This document shows, piece after piece, positions 1 through 7,924 of a stretch of 64,000 nucleotides of DNA. Both the position numbers and the translations under genes were made by a program. Positions within the stretch are counted from its first letter, which is position 1. Every line of letters begins with the position of its first letter. Source of the stretch: Lachnoclostridium sp. UBA903 (GTDB taxonomy: Bacteria > Bacillota > Clostridia > Lachnospirales > Lachnospiraceae); contig DBEP01000009.1 of assembly GCA_002294045.1 (NCBI GenBank), positions 96,857 to 160,856 on the forward strand. The letters are read 5' to 3'. The notes below the pieces were generated by a model that was given only the letters and a program-made list of their open reading frames with translations, searched no databases and was not told the origin of the DNA.

Positions 1-46
1 ATTGGAGCATCCAGCCCGGCACTAGCATTTTTCAAACACACTCTGG
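1..46. repeat. Right end of a MITE-like repeat (family R2)
   Basis: The segment ending near position 44 reads GCATTTTTCAAACACACTCT. The same right end, preceded by a similar GGAGCAT...CGGCAC block, occurs at 7560-7620, and a related complete unit with both inverted ends lies at 41292-41367. Only the right part of this copy is inside the window. Confidence 0.5.
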
Positions 47-106
47 TCCATGACAGTCAGTAAAAACATAAAATAAACATTCATCTTTTATGGAAAGGAA
101 AAGTAT

Positions 107-1525
107 ATGTATAATGTATTATCAAAAAAAGCGGAAGAATTTATTGATGACAAAGAAATAAAGGATACCATTAAATTTGCGGTGGAAAATAAAAGCAACC
201 GGGCCCTCATTACGGAGATTATCAATAAAGCAAAAGAAATGAAAGGCATATCCCACCGGGAAGCGGCAGTTTTACTGGAATGTGATTTGGAGGAGGAAAA
301 CCGGAAATTATACCGGCTGGCAAAAGAAATCAAGGATAAATTTTACGGCAACCGTATTGTTATGTTTGCACCCTTGTATCTGTCCAATTATTGTGTAAAC
401 GGCTGCGTATACTGTCCTTATCATTATAAAAACAAACATATAGTAAGAAAAAAGCTGGCCCAGGAGGAAATCAGAAACGAAGTAATAGCACTTCAGGATA
501 TGGGCCATAAGCGCCTTGCGCTGGAGGCCGGGGAAGATCCGTTAAACAATCCCTTAGAATACGTACTGGAAAGCATAAAGACCATCTATTCCATTAAACA
601 CAAAAACGGTGCCATCCGCCGGGTTAATGTCAATATTGCGGCCACAACCGTGGAAAATTACAGGAAATTAAATGATGCCGGCATCGGTACCTATATTCTG
701 TTCCAGGAGACCTATAACAAAGAAAATTATGAAAAACTCCACCCCACCGGACCAAAGCACAATTATGCCTACCATACGGAAGCCATGGACCGTGCCATGG
801 AGGGCGGAATTGACGATGTGGGAATCGGAGTATTATTCGGGCTTAATATGTATCGTTATGATTTTGTGGGACTGCTTATGCATGCAGAGCATCTGGAAGC
901 AGCCATGGGAGTCGGGCCTCATACCATAAGTGTTCCGAGAATCCGGCCGGCGGATGATATTGATACGAAAGACTTTAAAAATGCCATATCAGATGATGTA
1001 TTTGCCAAAATTGTAACAGTCCTTCGGATTGCGGTACCTTATACCGGTATGATTATATCCACCCGGGAATCCCAGGAAACCCGGGAAAAAGTACTTAAGC
1101 TGGGAATAAGCCAGATAAGCGGCGGTTCCAGAACAAGTGTGGGCGGTTACGCCGAGGAGGAAGCAAAAGAGGAGAATTCCAAGCAATTTGACGTGGAAGA
1201 TAAACGTACTTTGGACCAGGTAGTTAACTGGCTGTTAAAGATGGGATTCATACCAAGTTTCTGCACTGCCTGTTACCGTGAGGGCAGAACCGGAGACCGG
1301 TTTATGGCCCTGGTAAAATCCGGGCAGATAGCGAACTGCTGCCAGCCCAATGCCTTAATGACGTTAAAGGAATACCTGGAAGATTATGCAGAAGCGGATA
1401 CGAAAAGAAGAGGGGAAACAGTGATAGAAAAAGAGCTGGAATATATTGCAAGTGAAAAAGTCCGTAATATAGCAAAAGAATATCTTGTGCAGGTACAGGA
1501 AGGAAGAAGGGATTTCAGGTTCTGA
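107..1525 (+). CDS. hydG: [FeFe]-hydrogenase maturation radical SAM protein HydG
   Basis: HydG is a radical SAM tyrosine lyase that splits tyrosine into p-cresol, CO and cyanide and delivers a Fe(CO)2(CN) synthon for the hydrogenase H-cluster. The 472-residue protein has the CX3CX2C cluster motif at C96, C100 and C103 (CVNGCVYC) and the C-terminal cysteine site of the auxiliary cluster (CTAC near 386-389, CC near 411), which separates HydG from ThiH. It ends with the typical GRRDFRF tail. The start follows an AGGAAAAG ribosome site. hydE and hydF are not beside it here, so the other maturases must lie elsewhere. Confidence 0.95.
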   Translation: MYNVLSKKAEEFIDDKEIKDTIKFAVENKSNRALITEIINKAKEMKGISHREAAVLLECDLEEENRKLYRLAKEIKDKFYGNRIVMFAPLYLSNYCVNGCVYCPYHYKNKHIVRKKLAQEEIRNEVIALQDMGHKRLALEAGEDPLNNPLEYVLESIKTIYSIKHKNGAIRRVNVNIAATTVENYRKLNDAGIGTYILFQETYNKENYEKLHPTGPKHNYAYHTEAMDRAMEGGIDDVGIGVLFGLNMYRYDFVGLLMHAEHLEAAMGVGPHTISVPRIRPADDIDTKDFKNAISDDVFAKIVTVLRIAVPYTGMIISTRESQETREKVLKLGISQISGGSRTSVGGYAEEEAKEENSKQFDVEDKRTLDQVVNWLLKMGFIPSFCTACYREGRTGDRFMALVKSGQIANCCQPNALMTLKEYLEDYAEADTKRRGETVIEKELEYIASEKVRNIAKEYLVQVQEGRRDFRF

Positions 1526-1702
1526 TTAGGATGTGTTTTATCTTGGCTTTATAAAAATTTTGGTAGCCAAATCGGCCTGGGAATGCCAAATAAAAATTTG
1601 ACGTATCCTAGAATGTGTTTGAAAAATATAATTTAATAATTTTTATCATTAATTGAAAAAGTGCTTGCCAATTTACTACAGGATATGTTACTTTTAATAT
1701 AC

Positions 1703-1730
1703 GATAATGAAAATGAAAATCAATCTCATT
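1703..1730 (+). promoter_or_regulatory. Fur-box-like operator
   Basis: GATAATGAAAATGAAAATC matches 15 of 19 positions of the classical Fur consensus GATAATGATAATCATTATC. It lies about 10 bases upstream of the AGGAGGTGA ribosome site of the DUF2325 gene, with flavodoxin next. Flavodoxins often replace ferredoxin under iron limitation, so iron-responsive repression is plausible. The assignment rests on the motif only. Confidence 0.5.
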
Positions 1731-1746
1731 AGCAGGAGGTGAATGA

Positions 1747-2028
1747 ATGAGTGTCGTTATAGTCGGAGGACATGACAGAATGGTCTGTACATATAAAGAA
1801 ATATGCAAACAGCATAAATGTAAAGCCAAAGTCTTTACACATATGCCCGCTAACTTTAAAACCATGGTAGGGAAACCGGATTTATTAATTTTATTCACCA
1901 ATACCGTATCCCATAAAATGGTAGTTTCTGCCTTGCAGGCGGTGGAAAAAGATAACACAATAATTGAGAGATGTCACACCAGCAGTGCCTGTGCCCTGAA
2001 AGATATATTATTGGAACACTGTAAATAA
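1747..2028 (+). CDS. DUF2325 family protein
   Basis: A 93-residue protein beginning MSVVIVGGHDRM and containing a KPDLLILFTNTVSHKM core and a RCHTSSACALKDIL end, which together are typical of the small DUF2325 family. The GGHDRM start resembles a Rossmann-like nucleotide-binding segment. The function is not established. Members often sit next to iron-uptake or redox genes. The start follows a strong AGGAGGTGA site, and a Fur-like box precedes it, so an iron-linked role is inferred. C79 and C83 could be functional. Confidence 0.8.
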   Translation: MSVVIVGGHDRMVCTYKEICKQHKCKAKVFTHMPANFKTMVGKPDLLILFTNTVSHKMVVSALQAVEKDNTIIERCHTSSACALKDILLEHCK

Positions 2029-2148
2029 CCTGGATGGTTAACGAGAGTTTTAGATACCGGAATAAGGAAAATCTAAAAATCCGGCTTATGGAATACCGTT
2101 CAATAATGAAAGGATTTTGTAAGCCTGTTTAATATAAGGAGGAATTAT

Positions 2149-2580
2149 ATGAGCAAGATATTCATTGTTTACTGGAGCGGAACCGGAAATACGGAAAAGA
2201 TGGCAAAGCAAATTTCAGAAGGGGTTATCCAGGGAGGCAAAGAATCCGAAGTAGCGGAAGTATCCGGAATAAAGCCGGAAGCTCTTAAGGAACTGTCGGT
2301 TTTTGCATTGGGCTGTCCTTCCATGGGAGCGGAAGTATTAGAGGAAGAATTTATGGAGCCTTTTGTTGCTGAAGTGGAAAAATTTGCCTCAGGCAAAAAA
2401 ATAGGTTTATTCGGCTCCTACGGATGGGGTGACTGTGAATGGATGCGCGATTGGGAAGAGAGGCTTAAAAATGCCGGTGCGGAAATCGTAAACGGTGAAG
2501 GAATCACCGTATTAAATGAGCCGGATGACGAAACCCTGGAAAAATGCATTGAATTAGGCAAAACCCTGGCTGCACTGTAA
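2149..2580 (+). CDS. Flavodoxin (short chain)
   Basis: A 143-residue flavodoxin, a low-potential FMN electron carrier in the cytoplasm. The N-terminal phosphate loop SGTGNTEKM (residues 10-18) follows strand MSKIFIVYW, and the FMN-binding loops GCPSMGAEVLE and GSYGWGDCEWM follow. The length matches the short-chain class without the extra loop. It starts after AAGGAGGAATT. It lies 120 bases downstream of DUF2325 and the Fur-like box and may be iron-regulated with it, standing in for ferredoxin. Confidence 0.92.
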   Translation: MSKIFIVYWSGTGNTEKMAKQISEGVIQGGKESEVAEVSGIKPEALKELSVFALGCPSMGAEVLEEEFMEPFVAEVEKFASGKKIGLFGSYGWGDCEWMRDWEERLKNAGAEIVNGEGITVLNEPDDETLEKCIELGKTLAAL

Positions 2581-2663
2581 ATAATCCGGTACAGCATTGC
2601 GGAAATTTGGGGTGCTGAATTAAGTGATATCTATGCAATGTTGTACTATAATACAGAATTAAA

Positions 2664-2722
2664 AAGAAACCGGATAATCCGTTAAAAGAAATTGGATTCT
2701 CCGGTTTAATTTTTAATTAAAT
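2664..2722 (+). terminator. Probable terminator after flavodoxin
   Basis: AAACCGGATAATCC pairs imperfectly with GGATTCTCCGGTTT and is followed by AATTTTTAATT. The position fits the end of the flavodoxin transcript. Confidence 0.55.
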
Positions 2723-2820
2723 AAAGTGAATTGAAAAAACAGACTTTATAAAATACCGGGAATATAGTATAGTTTAATCAGAGGAATTTATTATCCGGGA
2801 TATCCTGCGCGGTATCCTGA

Positions 2821-2955
2821 GGTTTGGAAGAAAATAAAGAAGAGAAAGGATGCCATCGGTTCTTCCAATCCTGTTTATATATGGCAGTACCTCAGGCTAG
2901 CCTGCGGTATGCAATTGCAAACTTCGATTGCAGTTTGCAATGGGTGTAAAAGATG
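2821..2955 (+). ncRNA. MQWV leader element, copy A (upstream of rhaM)
   Basis: Copy A of a structured leader found five times in this window. P1 pairs 2821-2832 (GGTTTGGAAGAA) with 2860-2871. A pseudoknot pairs TGCCAT (2851-2856) with ATGGCA (2881-2886). P3 is ACCTCAGG-CTAG-CCTGCGGT (2889-2908). This copy alone carries an additional perfect hairpin (TTGCAAACT / AGTTTGCAA) inserted inside the conserved tail. The tail GCAATGGGTGTAAAAGATG ends on the rhaM start, and its first ATG is out of frame with rhaM. Confidence 0.7.
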
Positions 2956-3264
2956 ATAAAAGGTTTTAAGATGAAATTATATGAAGGAATGGAGAAAGAA
3001 TATGAACGCCGCCACAATGAGTTATGGCCTGAAATGATTGACATGATCCATGAACACGGGGGAAAGAATTATTCCATCTTTTTAGATAAAGAAACGAATA
3101 CCCTGTTTGGATACATTGAAATCGAAGATGAAGAACGGTGGGCAAAGTCGGCCGACACGGCCATTAACCGGAAATGGTGGGACTATATGGCGGATATCAT
3201 GGAGACTAATCCGGACAACAGCCCGGTGGCAGAAGATTTAAAGCTGGTATTTCACCTGGATTAA
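2953..3264 (+). CDS. rhaM: L-rhamnose mutarotase
   Basis: Interconverts the alpha and beta anomers of L-rhamnose so that isomerase receives its preferred form. The 103-residue length and the motifs YERRHNELWPEM, IFLDKETNTLFGYIEIE, RKWWDYMADIME and the end NPDNSPVAEDLKLVFHLD match E. coli RhaM closely. No other rhamnose catabolic gene is adjacent; it stands alone behind a structured leader, facing an arabinanase gene. The start is fixed by that leader: the ATG 13 bases upstream is out of frame. Confidence 0.93.
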   Translation: MIKGFKMKLYEGMEKEYERRHNELWPEMIDMIHEHGGKNYSIFLDKETNTLFGYIEIEDEERWAKSADTAINRKWWDYMADIMETNPDNSPVAEDLKLVFHLD

Positions 3265-3283
3265 TTAAATAAGGATAACAAAC

Positions 3284-3324
3284 CGGTACCCTGTATAAAC
3301 CGTGAAGGCTTATACAGGGTACCG
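3284..3324. terminator. Bidirectional terminator hairpin
   Basis: A perfect 15-bp stem, CGGTACCCTGTATAA against TTATACAGGGTACCG, with an 11-base loop. It lies between the convergent rhaM and arabinanase genes, and T-rich sequence (AAGACTTCTTTTT) follows. Confidence 0.7.
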
Positions 3325-3360
3325 CTGACCTATGAGGTAATTCGGAAAAGACTTCTTTTT

Positions 3361-5964
3361 CTAATTCTGTGTCCTTACCTCCTGATTATATAAAGCTTCT
3401 ATTTCATCTTCCGAAAGGGCGGTATTATAAATCTCCACATTATCAAATCTGGCTGAAGCAATATCCTCATCTCCCCAGATATTGCCGCTTCCCACTCTGA
3501 CATCTATTAGATTGGCCAGGAAATTATTTGCAAAGCAGGCGGATATATTGGCTGCGGCGGTGCCTGTCGGGGAACCGTCCAGATATACCGCAATACCTGC
3601 TGAATCTACGGTATAAGCTACGTACTGCCATATGCCTCCGGTCAGCGGCGTAGTAATGGAGGTTGCATCCGCCCAGGCACCGTTGGAATTAATCCTGCCG
3701 AACAGGTTGGCACTGATTCTTGTGACCGGGTAAATATCCTGCCCGCCTCCGTTTGCTTCAAACAGAGCACTGTGCTCCCAGTAACCGGGGGATTTGGTAT
3801 CTACGTTTACCCACATTCCTACCGTAAAGCCGTCTTGGGTAATACCGTCAAAGGTATCGGCCGGCAGTGCCAAATAATTTACTTTTATTGCACCGTCTGA
3901 ATTTTTAATATCAAGTACATTGCCTCTTTCTTCATCCTCTACGACTGCCGCTGTTCCGGTCAGAATGGCGTTACCTGTTTTGCTTCCGCTGTTTATCACT
4001 TCCTTATCCAAAACATTACTGAAATCGTACCGGTATATCGGTGTAATATCCAAAGAATCCAACAGCCTCTTAACGGTTACCGTATAAGACTTTGTAACGT
4101 ACGCTCTGCCTTTTGTAATTTTAGCCGTCAGGGTTACGGCCGTATCCGTTGCAAGACGGGTAACCTTGCCCTTATTATCAATAACCTTTTTATTGTCTGA
4201 GGTCCATTTAACGGATGTGCCGCAGGGGCCTTCAGCGGAAAGGGAAAGGTCCTTTTTGGTGCTTTCAGGAATTTTTCCGGCCAGGACTTTGGCTGCGTAT
4301 TCCACTGCTTCACTGTCGGTGAAATCCAGCCTGCTTCCCCATATGCATTCATTGTTGCTTCCAACGGCGGTAAAGGTCATGACTTTTGATTCAGATACGG
4401 ATTCATCCTGCTGTTTAAAAAACACACCTTTATAAGTCACGCCGTCTATTGTCAGATTCATATAATAAGTTCCTTTTTTCATACCCCAGGTACCGGATAC
4501 ATCCCCGGTTACTTTATAATTTTTTTCTAATTTAATATTAAGGGTCTCCAGCATGGCAGAACTGTTGGAGGTGCCATGGTTAATGAATTCATAGTATCCT
4601 GTTATTTCATTTATGGAATATCCGGTCTCAGATATGCTGTCGCCGCTGTATTCATAAGGGACGGCTACCGGCCAGCCATCTTCGTTTAAGAACATCTGAT
4701 GAACTCTGACCTCATGATATTCCGTACCATTATCAAATCTGGTGTGGTAAACGAGATATATCTGCCCGTCAGAATCAATAAAGGAGGAATTGTGTCCGGC
4801 TGCCCGGTATCCTGTATCAAGGCAGTTGAATTTATAATTGCCGATGAGTTTAATACCGCAGTAAGCGTTATCCACTGCGTTAGGAAGGGTGGCTTTATTG
4901 CCGGCAGCATCCAGATAAGGCCCGTCAGGGCTTGTGGAACGGAACATACGGATATTATAACCTCCGTTTGCAGTCAGGCTGGCATAGGACACATATAAAT
5001 AATAATACCCGGAAGCCTTATCGTATACTACAAAAGGGCCTTCCCCGGATTTTGTATAACCGGCAGCGATTTTTATGCCGAAATACCTGTCTATGACATT
5101 TCCGCCGGCCGTAGTCCCATCGGTTCCGGGATATAGAGCCTGCCCCGTGGCTTCATCGATGGGCAGCATGTAAATCCCTCCGGACCAGGAACCGTAGGTC
5201 ATCCAAAGTACTCCGTCTTTATCATAAAACAAAGCAGGGTCTATGGCATTGGGAGAATAGCTTGTGTTGTAAGTATCGCTTCCCGTAAACCAGGAAGAAT
5301 TAATACCGGCTAGTGTCCCTGTATCAATTAAGGCCTGAATATTCGTATTGGTATATTTGGTATTAATATCGCTGTTTGCATCATAAGAATCATTTAAGGT
5401 GAAACCGGAATAGAGGATGGTATCCACATAGGTATAAGGGCCTTCGATGTTCCGGGATACCGCGTAACCGATACAGGAGCGCTTATAAGTGGAAGAGGTG
5501 CAGTAATATATCATGTAAGCTCCGGTAGTTCCATCATCGTTAATATAATTTTCATTCCAAAAAACAAAAGGCGCCCATACGGAAAAGCCGCCGGAACTGT
5601 CGGCATCATCCTCCCCTGCCCAGGCAAAAGAACCTGCGAGATTGTCCGATAAATCTCCGTATAATACATTGCCGGGAGTGGTATAAGCGTTGGTAAATCT
5701 GGTCCAGTTCTGAAGGTCGGTTGATTTGGCAGCTTCAATATGGGAGCCGAATACATAATATGTATTTCCGTCTTTTACAATGGAAGGGTCGTGGACGGAC
5801 ACCCGTTCCTTAACTGCCGTCTTTTGTCCGGCCGTAATTGCGGCGCTTGAACTTGCAGGCAGGTTTATGCCGGCGGCCTGGATTATGCAGGCTATCAGCA
5901 AGATTGCAGACACAATACCGATTGTTAAACAGGCTGCGGTAAGCTTGTAATTTTTTTTCCCCAT
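3361..5964 (-). CDS. Endo-1,5-alpha-L-arabinanase (GH43) with Ig-like and LamG domains
   Basis: Predicted extracellular enzyme cutting the arabinan side chains of pectin. The 867-residue protein starts with a signal/anchor segment (about 8-30). A five-bladed GH43 domain follows (about 55-460), with DPSIVKDGNTYYVFGSH carrying the catalytic-base Asp, IDPALFYDKDGVLWMTYGS, and EGPFVVYDKASGYYYLYVSY with the acid Glu. This is the AbnB-like arabinanase pattern. A bacterial Ig-like domain (about 555-635; VKWTSDNKKVIDNKGKVTRL) and a C-terminal LamG/concanavalin-like domain (about 640-865) may bind substrate. The start follows ACGGAGGTAATACT. GH127 and GH105 genes elsewhere in the window suggest a shared pectin role. 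Confidence 0.9.
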   Translation of the reverse strand: MGKKNYKLTAACLTIGIVSAILLIACIIQAAGINLPASSSAAITAGQKTAVKERVSVHDPSIVKDGNTYYVFGSHIEAAKSTDLQNWTRFTNAYTTPGNVLYGDLSDNLAGSFAWAGEDDADSSGGFSVWAPFVFWNENYINDDGTTGAYMIYYCTSSTYKRSCIGYAVSRNIEGPYTYVDTILYSGFTLNDSYDANSDINTKYTNTNIQALIDTGTLAGINSSWFTGSDTYNTSYSPNAIDPALFYDKDGVLWMTYGSWSGGIYMLPIDEATGQALYPGTDGTTAGGNVIDRYFGIKIAAGYTKSGEGPFVVYDKASGYYYLYVSYASLTANGGYNIRMFRSTSPDGPYLDAAGNKATLPNAVDNAYCGIKLIGNYKFNCLDTGYRAAGHNSSFIDSDGQIYLVYHTRFDNGTEYHEVRVHQMFLNEDGWPVAVPYEYSGDSISETGYSINEITGYYEFINHGTSNSSAMLETLNIKLEKNYKVTGDVSGTWGMKKGTYYMNLTIDGVTYKGVFFKQQDESVSESKVMTFTAVGSNNECIWGSRLDFTDSEAVEYAAKVLAGKIPESTKKDLSLSAEGPCGTSVKWTSDNKKVIDNKGKVTRLATDTAVTLTAKITKGRAYVTKSYTVTVKRLLDSLDITPIYRYDFSNVLDKEVINSGSKTGNAILTGTAAVVEDEERGNVLDIKNSDGAIKVNYLALPADTFDGITQDGFTVGMWVNVDTKSPGYWEHSALFEANGGGQDIYPVTRISANLFGRINSNGAWADATSITTPLTGGIWQYVAYTVDSAGIAVYLDGSPTGTAAANISACFANNFLANLIDVRVGSGNIWGDEDIASARFDNVEIYNTALSEDEIEALYNQEVRTQN

Positions 5965-6017
5965 AGTATTACCTCCGTTTTAATTTATTATTGGTTAACG
6001 GGTTGCATACTTTGTTA

Positions 6018-6041
6018 CAGTTCAGCCTTATGGCTGAACTG
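6018..6041. repeat. CAGTTCAGCC hairpin repeat (family R6)
   Basis: A perfect 10-bp stem, CAGTTCAGCC-TTAT-GGCTGAACTG, in the 380-base region between the divergent arabinanase and fprA genes. Related hairpins occur near 44625-44650 and 56432-56459. The rest of this gap is AT-rich and also holds a lone R2 end (AGGGCGTGTCTGAAA) near 6184. Confidence 0.55.
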
Positions 6042-6345
6042 CATCCATACTTTCTACAATATTTATAATTATATGAAATATTATAGATAAATATAAATTA
6101 ATTATATAGTTCTTTTCATTGGAAATCAATCGATTTTCTATAAAAATTGCATTATTTTGGTAACTAAATTATTTTAAATAAACAGGGCGTGTCTGAAAAC
6201 TAAGTAAAATAAAACAATTAAATTATTCTGGTTTTAATTAGTACCATATTAAATATCTGAAAGAGGATTATCTATAAATGTGATTTATGTTACAGTTTAT
6301 AAATAGGGAAAATGGTAAACTATAAAAAAAACGGAGGTAATTCAA

Positions 6346-7539
6346 ATGGCGAAGAAATTAACAAACAGAGTTACATGGGTTGGTAAAGTTGACTGGGAAT
6401 TAAAAAATTTCCATGGACGGGAGTATTCCACACAAAAAGGTTCTTCTTACAATTCCTATCTGATACGGGATAAAAAAACCGTATTAATTGACACCGTATG
6501 GCAGCCTTTTGATAAAGAATTTGTTTCGCGTTTAAAACAAGAGATTGATTTAAAGGAAATAGATTTTATTATTGCAAATCACGGCGAAATTGACCACAGC
6601 GGTGCCCTTCCTGAATTATTACGTGAAATACCGGATACACCGATTTATTGTACGGCCAAGGGAGCTCAGATATTACAGGGGCATTACCATCAGGACTGGA
6701 ATTTTGTAACGGTTAAGACGGGTGATAAACTTGAACTTGGAAATTGCAGCCTGGTTTTTATAGAGGCTCCTATGCTCCATTGGCCGGACAGCATGTTTAC
6801 GTATATGACGGGAGAAAACATTCTGTTCAGCAATGATGCCTTCGGACAGCATTATGCCACGGAATCACTCTATAATGATAAGGTTGATTATTCCGAGCTT
6901 TATGCGGAAACTTTAAAATATTATGCCAATATATTGACACCATTCAGCTCTCTGGTAATAAGGAAAATAGAGGAGGTTCTAAAATTTAACCTGCCCATAG
7001 ATATGATTTGTCCCAGCCATGGTGTTATATGGAAGGAAAATCCGGTCAGTATTGTGGAGCAGTATTTAAAATGGGCGGACGCTTATCAGGAAAACCAGAT
7101 AACCATAATATACGATACCATGTGGAATGCAACACGAAGAATGGCGGAAGCCATAGCGGCAGGAATCCGGCAGGCCGACAAATCGGTCACTGTAAAATTA
7201 TATAACTCATCCAAAGAAGACAAAAATGATATCATTACTGAAATTTTCCGCTCTAAGGCGGTACTTTGGGGTTCGCCCACCGTCAACAACGGGTACCTGC
7301 ACTCCATTGGCGGGCTGCTTGAGATGATAAAGGGGCTGAAATTTAAAAAGAAGATAGGAGCGGCCTTCGGCAGTTATGGCTGGAGCGGCGAGGCGGTAAA
7401 ACAGCTGACGGAAGAACTGGCCGGATGCGGCTTTCAAGTAGCAGATGACGGGCATCGTACTCTTTGGGTACCGGATGAAAAAGGGCTGGCGGATTGCAGG
7501 GAATACGGAAAAGAATTTTTAGCCTTTACCCGGCAGTAG
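6346..7539 (+). CDS. fprA: Flavodiiron protein (FprA-type O2/NO reductase)
   Basis: Reduces O2 to water, and in some homologues NO to N2O, which protects anaerobes. The 397-residue protein has an N-terminal metallo-beta-lactamase-like domain with the diiron ligands HGEIDH (H79, E81, D83, H84), MLHWPDS, SNDAFGQH and CPSHGVIW. A C-terminal flavodoxin domain has TMWNATRRM as phosphate loop and the FMN loops GSPTVNNGYL and GSYGWSGEAV. There is no C-terminal rubredoxin domain, so it depends on a separate donor. The start follows ACGGAGGTAATTC. DUF1858/DUF438 redox-associated genes follow. Confidence 0.95.
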   Translation: MAKKLTNRVTWVGKVDWELKNFHGREYSTQKGSSYNSYLIRDKKTVLIDTVWQPFDKEFVSRLKQEIDLKEIDFIIANHGEIDHSGALPELLREIPDTPIYCTAKGAQILQGHYHQDWNFVTVKTGDKLELGNCSLVFIEAPMLHWPDSMFTYMTGENILFSNDAFGQHYATESLYNDKVDYSELYAETLKYYANILTPFSSLVIRKIEEVLKFNLPIDMICPSHGVIWKENPVSIVEQYLKWADAYQENQITIIYDTMWNATRRMAEAIAAGIRQADKSVTVKLYNSSKEDKNDIITEIFRSKAVLWGSPTVNNGYLHSIGGLLEMIKGLKFKKKIGAAFGSYGWSGEAVKQLTEELAGCGFQVADDGHRTLWVPDEKGLADCREYGKEFLAFTRQ

Positions 7540-7559
7540 CACTACTAGGCTCCCAAAAT

Positions 7560-7620
7560 CGCTCCTTGTCTCCCACAAATTGGAGCATCGAACGGCACAA
7601 GCATTTTTCTAACACACTCT
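7560..7620. repeat. MITE-like repeat R2, downstream of fprA
   Basis: CTCCCACAAATTGGAGCAT, then ACGGCACAAGCATTTTTCTAACACACTCT, closely matches the right half of the unit at 41292-41367 and the right end at 1-46. The left terminal repeat is not clear in this copy. Confidence 0.5.
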
Positions 7621-7646
7621 AGCATGGGCAGGAATGGAGGAAATAT

Positions 7647-7876
7647 ATGAAAGAAAAAATCATTCAATTGAATAAAACAGTTTATGAGTTATGCAGCAAG
7701 GACCCTGAGGTGGCAGTTGTCCTGGCTGAGATTGGATTTACCGATATAACGAAACCCGGAATGCTGCAGACGGCAGGAAGATTTATGACATTCCGAAAGG
7801 AGCGGTCATAAAGAAAATCGATATGGATATAATAAAACAGAAATTTACGGAGCATGGTTACCAAATCGAGGATTAA
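7647..7876 (+). pseudogene. DUF1858 protein, interrupted by a -1 frameshift
   Basis: From ATG 7647 (after GGAGGAAATAT) the reading frame gives a DUF1858 protein (KIIQLNKTVYELCSKDPEV...GRFMT) and then stops at 7811 after 54 residues. The expected C-terminal part, IPKGAVIKKIDMDIIKQKF ending HGYQIED, continues in the frame one base back, from about 7790 to the stop at 7874-7876. One missing base near 7785-7790 therefore splits a normal ~75-residue gene. DUF1858 proteins are commonly paired with DUF438 proteins, and the intact DUF438 gene follows 48 bases later. A sequencing error is an alternative. Confidence 0.75.
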
Positions 7877-7924
7877 GGAAGAATGTGAAAAACGAAAAAT
7901 AAAAATAAATGCGGAGGAAAAAAT

